Assembly (NCBI GenBank): GCA_037074705.1
Contig: CM073593.1
Coordinates: forward strand, 109,507,483 to 109,571,482
Length of the DNA stretch: 64,000 nt
Reading direction: 5' to 3'
Origin: Zhengitettix transpicula
Taxonomy: Eukaryota; Arthropoda; Insecta; Orthoptera; Tetrigidae
Positions 62,750-64,000 of this stretch are shown in pieces (within the stretch, counting starts at the first letter, position 1; every line of letters starts with the position of its first letter). The notes below the pieces were generated by a model. The model had not been told where the DNA came from and ran no database searches. It saw nothing but the letters and a program-made list of their open reading frames with translations. The position numbers and the translations under genes were made by a program.

Positions 62750-63440
62750 CATTAAACAAATTTTGAGTTTTCAAAGATTTTCAATTTTTCAAGTTTTTCA
62801 AAAATAAAAATAAATGTTAGCCATTATAATTTTTTTCCCCAATTTTTCTCGATTTTGTAAATTTCTACAGCGTTGAAAAATTAAAAAAATGCTAGTAATT
62901 TGAAAATATTTAATTTTTTTCCAATTTTTCTAGTTTTTGTGAATTTCGACAGCGTTGAAAATTTAATGAGGAATGTTAGGAATCAGAAATTATTTCATGT
63001 TTTTCAATTTTACAAGTTTGTAAAAATTTCTAGAGTGTTCCAAAAATAAAAATAAATGTTAGCAATTAAAAAATATTTTTTCCCCAATTTTTCTATATTT
63101 TCTAAATTTCTACAGCGTTGAAAATTTAATGACGAATGTTAGGAATCAGAAATTATTTAATGTTTTTCAATTTTTCAAGTTTTTCAAAATTTTTAGCGTT
63201 GAATAATTAAAAATTAATGCAAGTAATTTGAAAATATTTAATTTTTTTCCACTTTTCCTAGTTTTTGGAAATTTCGACAGCGTTGAAAATTTAATGATGA
63301 ATGTTAGGAATAAGAAGTTATTTAATGTTTTTCAATTTTACAATTTTTTTCAAAATTTCTAGAGTGTTCCAAAATTATAAATAAATGGTAGCAATTAGAA
63401 AATATTACATTTTATTTCAATTTTTTAGTTTTTAAGTTTT
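62750..63440. repeat. AT-rich tandem array, unit about 163 bp
   Basis: CAGCGTTGAAAATTTAATGA with GAATGTTAGGAAT recurs at about 62950, 63112 and 63276 (spacing 162-164 bp), with decayed units at both ends. Confidence 0.85.
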
Positions 63441-64000
63441 GTGACTGTTAAAAAAAATTAGTTAAAGAGGATATTAAACAATTAATTGAGTATTAACTCT
63501 TCAAGAGTTGGCAACTGTCTACGTTACAACGTCCTGGAATATTTCTGTGTAATAAATTTATTACATTGAAATAATAATATAATAATAATAATAAGGGTTA
63601 TTTATATCTTTGGGTCGGTTTTATCTTTTTCGTTGCCCTTGTTAATGGCGACTGTGGTTGTATAATAAATTTATTTATTAAAGATAACGAAAATAATTTA
63701 TTTAATACACGTGCCCGTATTTAAAAGAATCGAACCTGATATTTAGAGTCTGGAACGTTTATTTTAAGATTTGTCATGGTTACCGTATTCTATTCTTTAT
63801 AGTAACCATTTTGAGAAACAAGAAATAAATGAGAAATGGCCGACATTTATTTTAGTGACCAATAAATCGCGTCTTAAACAGGAAAAGATTCTCCAAGTAA
63901 CGTTCATTTATTATCGCTGAAACGTTGTTTTCGACTCCTGTTTAAGAAAGCTACGACAACGATGATGACGATTGCGTTTGTTTCCCGCTGACGTCATGGC
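63441..64000. other. Intergenic, no gene
   Basis: An 11-bp perfect inverted repeat CTTAAACAGGA (63873-63883) / TCCTGTTTAAG (63936-63946) encloses GAAACGTTG, a possible remnant of another HHL-bearing element. Confidence 0.4.

Overview
This window looks like nuclear DNA of an arthropod (hexapod or crustacean). It has a spliced G protein-coupled receptor of the arthropod AKH/ACP/corazonin group, GC-rich exons in AT-rich surroundings, very long introns, many (TA)n and (CA)n microsatellites, and dense retroelement and Helitron-like remnants. Nothing here is bacterial, and I see no CRISPR array, rRNA or convincing tRNA.

The one clear gene is on the minus strand, 37044 down to 945. Five coding exons join in frame with consensus splice sites into a 368-residue, seven-helix receptor, most like an ACP (adipokinetic hormone/corazonin-related peptide) receptor. 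Exon 1 (36559-37044) carries the N-terminus to TM4, exon 2 (8490-8673) ECL2 and TM5, exon 3 (7452-7651) ICL3 and TM6, exon 4 (1251-1375) TM7, and exon 5 (945-1056) the C-terminal tail, followed by AATAAA. The introns are about 27.9, 0.84, 6.1 and 0.19 kb. Most of the left half of the window is therefore intron filled with repeats; the right half (37.2-64 kb) lies upstream of the start codon.

Four repeat classes dominate. (1) R1, a retroposon of about 535 bp with an A-rich tail, is present in 17 full or 5'-truncated copies; one has a 14-bp target duplication and an 'empty' paralogous site inside the window. (2) H1 is a Helitron-like family whose 3' end is a CCCGGG..CCGGG hairpin followed by CTAG, often with internal tandem monomers. 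(3) Penelope-like (PLE) debris includes two GIY-YIG endonuclease remnants and roughly 28 short motifs of the form CTGAAGA-[stem]-GAAACGTY. These resemble the hammerhead ribozyme cores known from PLE ends and are called HHL here. (4) AT-rich tandem arrays occur at 3.9-5.1, 25.7-26.4, 51.9-52.7, 57.0-57.6 and 62.8-63.4 kb, and each has an HHL motif close by. There are also remnants of a non-LTR reverse transcriptase, tRNA-Lys-type primer binding sites and a possible LTR.

Three minus-strand segments look coding but unassigned: a proline-run terminal exon at 46302-46540 with a close AATAAA, an ankyrin-like fragment at 59780-59932, and a 138-residue ORF inside receptor intron 1 at 26632-27048. They may be pieces of other genes or of old mobile elements.
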